DNA of 64,000 nucleotides from Alectoria sarmentosa (lineage: Eukaryota; Ascomycota; Lecanoromycetes; Lecanorales; Parmeliaceae): assembly GCA_009733775.1 (NCBI GenBank), contig WOGZ01000052.1, positions 62,001 through 126,000 on the forward strand, written 5' to 3'. Numbering within the stretch: the stretch's first letter is position 1; the number at the start of each line of letters is the position of its first letter. The notes under the pieces were generated by a model. The model made no database searches, had not been told where the DNA came from, and was given only the letters and a program-made list of their open reading frames with translations. Below are positions 61,294 through 64,000 of this stretch, piece by piece. The position numbers were made by a program, and so were the translations under genes.

Positions 61294-62213
61294 TCTTGGT
61301 AGGATTGATGATGAGATAAGTAGTATGACTCTGTACGATGCCAGCCACTTGAGGCTTTTCTAGTTTTGCTGAGTGGTGGAAATTGATGTAAATGATGGTT
61401 CTGACTACTGTATCTCACGAAAGCAGAAAATTTGCAGAGACATTCAGCGAGGCAAACTGCGAGGGAAAAAACATTGGAGAAGAAAACTAACTTGTTTATA
61501 CCACCTCGTCTACTACCCCTGGATTATCGATGACTGATACCATCAATAGAGGCTGTTCGCATTGATGACATGGCATGTCACGAGCGACAAACATGTTTTT
61601 GGGTGTTCCTACACAGCATAATCTGCAGGCCTCCGAGGACCTGAACTCGTGTCTTTGCGCAAATGCCGAGTGAGCCAATTATCACTCTGGCGAAAAATAT
61701 CAACGACAATTTTCTAAAGTCCCTAATTTCAGGCGCGTTGCCAAGGAAAAATGACAGTCGCAAGTATATTTCCTTGAATGTTCGTCATTCTTTGTGGAAG
61801 GGGGCTGTCCTGTATATATGTATTATTCTTTATACAGTACCCTTTGACAGAAAAAGCCGAGCTTTTTTGGTTGGTATCCACAAAAGTCGTGCACCAATTT
61901 AAAGAAGGGAACTTCTGAGAGCTATTTTTTGAGTAGCATTCCCCTATTGTGGGTTTCTGGACGTTCTGAAATTCACTCTCTCTGCTATCAAATGCCAACT
62001 CAAATGCTCCCTCTGTCGGTAAAGAATGCTTTCCAGAGCCCGTATATTGCCCCACTTCGCTCCGCTTGCTCGGAACTCCTCCATAGCAAACGAACGTTCG
62101 CAGTAGAAAATTGCCGTAAGTGTTCGTGGAGTCATAAACGCACGTCCCCGTTAAATCCCAGAAAAAGCCCGCATACACCCTCCATATTTCCCTGTGTTCG
62201 CTGGCTATGTTTC
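61294..62213. other. Intergenic, no gene recognised
   Basis: Contains the upstream region of the 588-aa gene and short opposing frames only. No repeats or RNA genes were recognised. Confidence 0.4.
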
Positions 62214-62376
62214 CTACTGAGGGCAGACCTGCATCATTTTCGACCAGATCAGCTTCTATGGCAATGGCATCCAGGTATCAAAATAACATAGTTGAACATA
62301 CCGCGCCGCAGCTGCCGCACTTCTTGCCTCCGCCCGAGATCCCGGCACCGCACTTGGGGCAGCTGTTGTGACCCAT
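62214..62376 (-). CDS. Micro-protein with CxxC...CxxC zinc-ribbon-like motif
   Basis: Exon 1 (62376-62302) encodes 25 residues, MGHNSCPKCGAGISGGGKKC then GSCGA, and ends at a GTATGT donor. The best partner exon is 62228-62214 (VCPQ-stop), after a 73-nt intron with a GCTGATC branch-like site. This gives 29 aa ending CGSCGAVCPQ. A nearer acceptor (62256) would give 38 aa ending KLIWSKMMQVCPQ. Paired CPKC and CGSC knuckles separated by a Gly/Lys turn look like a stand-alone zinc ribbon, in the style of N-terminal zinc ribbons of bacterial and fungal proteins. Function is unknown; zinc binding is an inference. It is divergent from the MDR gene 474 bp away. Confidence 0.6.
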
Positions 62377-62689
62377 GTCTCTGATTACTGTGGCTACTTG
62401 GGCTGCTGGTTTTGGGCCGTTTAGGATGTAATTTCTGTGCTGTTTGCGGGATGTGAAAGTTGTCGCTGTGGTGGGGATGAAGAGAGTGCGGGGAGGAGGG
62501 AGTGGGGTAATCTATGGGTTTGCGGCCACTTTTCCGGGGTAAAGTCACTTTGGGGCTAGCGTGGTAGTGCTTGGTCATGCATTAGCACTGTTTATCAAGC
62601 ACAGGCACTAAGCCATCAGCAATTGCAAGCCATAGGGCGCCCAACATTCAACCCTTCTCCACCAGGCACAAAGGCTGAGGGGGAGGGGA

Positions 62690-62700
62690 TGATATATAGA
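62690..62700 (+). promoter_or_regulatory. TATA element of the MDR oxidoreductase gene
   Basis: gatatataga, about 155 bp upstream of the ATG, followed by a C/T-rich leader (ctcctgcctacattctcagttgcc) typical of fungal transcription starts. The assignment is positional. Confidence 0.5.
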
Positions 62701-62849
62701 TCCGTTCCCCAGCTCAGCAAGAGCTCAATCTCCTGCCTACATTCTCAGTTGCCTCTCTGCGCAATCAATTGACCCTAGAGCCCTTCTTCTCACCCCCAAA
62801 AACGACCTCCCTCCACCGCCACCTCCTCACCACCACCACCACCCGGACC

Positions 62850-63830
62850 ATGGCCAAAACAATGCGTGCCGCCGTCATACGCGCCCCCGGCGGACCCGAA
62901 GTCCTGAAAATCGAAACCATGCCCATCCCCACCCCAACAGCCGGCCGCGTCCTCATCCGCGTCAAAGCCTGCGGCATGAACCGCTCCGAGCTCTTCACGC
63001 GCCAGGGCCACAGTCCGAATGTCAAATTCCCCCGCGTGCTGGGAATCGAAGCCTGCGGGCTCGTGGAGGAATGCCCCGGCGGTGAATTCCAAAAAGGGCA
63101 GATTGTGGCTACGGCGATGGGAGGGATTGGCCGGGCGTTCGACGGCGGGTATGCGGAATATACGTGTCCGCCTGTGGGGAACGTGGTGGCTATAGAGACG
63201 GAATTGGAGTGGAAGGTGCTAGGGGCGGTGCCGGAGATGCTGCAGACGGCCTATGGGAGTCTTTTCACGGCGCTGAAGTTGCAGAAGGGGGACAAGTTGC
63301 TGGTGAGAGGGGGCACGAGCAGTGTTGGGCTGGCGGCTGCGGCTATTGCGAAGAACTATGGGGCTACGGTCGCTGGCACGACGAGGAAAGCTGGAAGAGA
63401 AGAGCTGTTGAAGGGAAGTGGCTGCGACCATGTCGTCATTGACAACGGCAAGGTGCAGGAGGAGGTAAGGAAGATCTGGCCCGACGGTGCGGACAAAGTG
63501 CTCGAGCTCGTCGGCACATCCTCTCTTGTCGACTCTTTGGCTTGCGTGACTCGAGGCGGCATCTGCTGCATGACCGGTATGGTGTCTGGGCAGTGGTCCA
63601 TTCCAGATTTTGAGGTGATGGGTGCGGTGCCGACTGCGGTGTGTTTGACGACCTATCAGGGAGATGAGAAGGACTTTGTGAATACGCCCTTGGAGAAGAT
63701 GGTGCAGCAAATTAAGAAAGGGACGTTGAAGGTAAGTGTGGGGAAGACGTTTCCATTGGAGGAGATTGTGGAGGCGCATCGGACGATGGAAGAAAACAGA
63801 GCTGGCGGAAAAATCGTTCTGCTCATGTAG
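62850..63830 (+). CDS. MDR-family quinone/enoyl reductase, zinc-independent
   Basis: A single-exon gene of 326 aa. The ATG at 62850 (MAKTMRAAVIRAPGGPEVLK) lies in an A-rich context, and upstream in-frame codons lack another ATG. The N-terminal GroES-like domain carries VKACGMNRSELFTRQGHSP and GIEACGLVEE. A Rossmann domain follows, with LVRGGTSSVGLAAAAIAKNY as the NADP(H)-binding Gly motif and DKVLELVGTSSLVDSL. The C terminus reads VGKTFPLEEIVEAHRTMEEN, and AGGKIVLLM ends the protein. This is typical of quinone oxidoreductase-like medium-chain reductases. The Cys/His zinc-ligand pattern of alcohol dehydrogenases is absent. It probably reduces quinones or alpha,beta-unsaturated carbonyls with NADPH, but the substrate is not known. 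Confidence 0.9.
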   Translation: MAKTMRAAVIRAPGGPEVLKIETMPIPTPTAGRVLIRVKACGMNRSELFTRQGHSPNVKFPRVLGIEACGLVEECPGGEFQKGQIVATAMGGIGRAFDGGYAEYTCPPVGNVVAIETELEWKVLGAVPEMLQTAYGSLFTALKLQKGDKLLVRGGTSSVGLAAAAIAKNYGATVAGTTRKAGREELLKGSGCDHVVIDNGKVQEEVRKIWPDGADKVLELVGTSSLVDSLACVTRGGICCMTGMVSGQWSIPDFEVMGAVPTAVCLTTYQGDEKDFVNTPLEKMVQQIKKGTLKVSVGKTFPLEEIVEAHRTMEENRAGGKIVLLM

Positions 63831-64000
63831 TTTGGGCTGTGATATGAGGTGAGTTGGGACCGTAGATTGTGAAAGACAAGCCTCGTCAATGATAATCATA
63901 CAAGCGCTCTTGATCCCCATGGCCACCTCCTGATCCTACTCTTTACCCCCTAACCCACTGTACTCCGCGACCTCGGCCAGACTCGCGTCACTAACCTTCA
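63831..64000. other. Window end, no gene
   Basis: 3' flank of the reductase gene, nothing recognised. Confidence 0.5.

Noticed and set aside
1..64000. CRISPR arrays, bacterial operons, phage or plasmid features
   Set aside because: No regular repeat-spacer array and no prokaryotic gene organisation; introns and gene content are fungal.

Overview
The window is nuclear DNA of a filamentous ascomycete (Pezizomycotina). Genes are interrupted by 43-124 nt GT-AG introns with CTGAC/CTAAC-type branch sites. The recognisable proteins are typical of this group: a PAK-family Cla4 kinase, a Pos5-type NADH kinase, a fungal lysophospholipid acyltransferase, Ctr9 of the Paf1 complex, alpha-actinin and an MDR oxidoreductase. 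No bacterial, plasmid or CRISPR features were seen. No tRNA or rRNA gene was recognised by eye.

The window has two compartments. Bases 1 to about 21,600 hold almost no conserved genes. They contain short hypothetical genes (one with a SAP-like helix pair), Gln/Pro-rich paralogues (one with two in-frame stops), degenerate tandem repeats, and a relic of a C5-cytosine DNA methyltransferase that has lost its middle. At 21.7-22.9 kb an alpha/beta hydrolase gene carries a nonsense codon inside a conserved motif. Several of these breaks look like C-to-T changes, which would fit RIP or 5-methylcytosine decay. That is an inference.

Bases 23,755 to 64,000 are a conventional genic compartment with long non-coding spacers. 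In order: Cla4-like kinase (+), a possible small membrane protein (+), mitochondrial NADH kinase (-) divergent from an LPAAT-like acyltransferase (+), Ctr9 (+), a 3-kb simple-sequence spacer with polypyrimidine, G-quadruplex and polypurine tracts, a CRIB-motif protein (-), a 7-kb spacer with a TA-flanked inverted-repeat element, an unidentified 618-aa acidic/Gln-rich protein with a 24-nt microexon (-), a degenerate repeat array, alpha-actinin (-), an unidentified 208-aa protein whose end is altered by a 40-bp duplication (-), a 200-bp-period satellite, an unidentified 588-aa Ser-rich protein (-), a tiny CxxC/CxxC protein (-), and an MDR reductase (+).

Functionally, the Cla4 kinase, the CRIB protein and alpha-actinin all belong to Rho/Cdc42-actin polarity and septation biology, and they lie within 32 kb. 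NADH kinase (mitochondrial NADPH supply), the acyltransferase (phospholipid synthesis) and Ctr9 (transcription elongation) are housekeeping genes. Exon coordinates below were derived by reading splice sites by eye and checking frame continuity. They are strong for the conserved genes and tentative for the unidentified ones.
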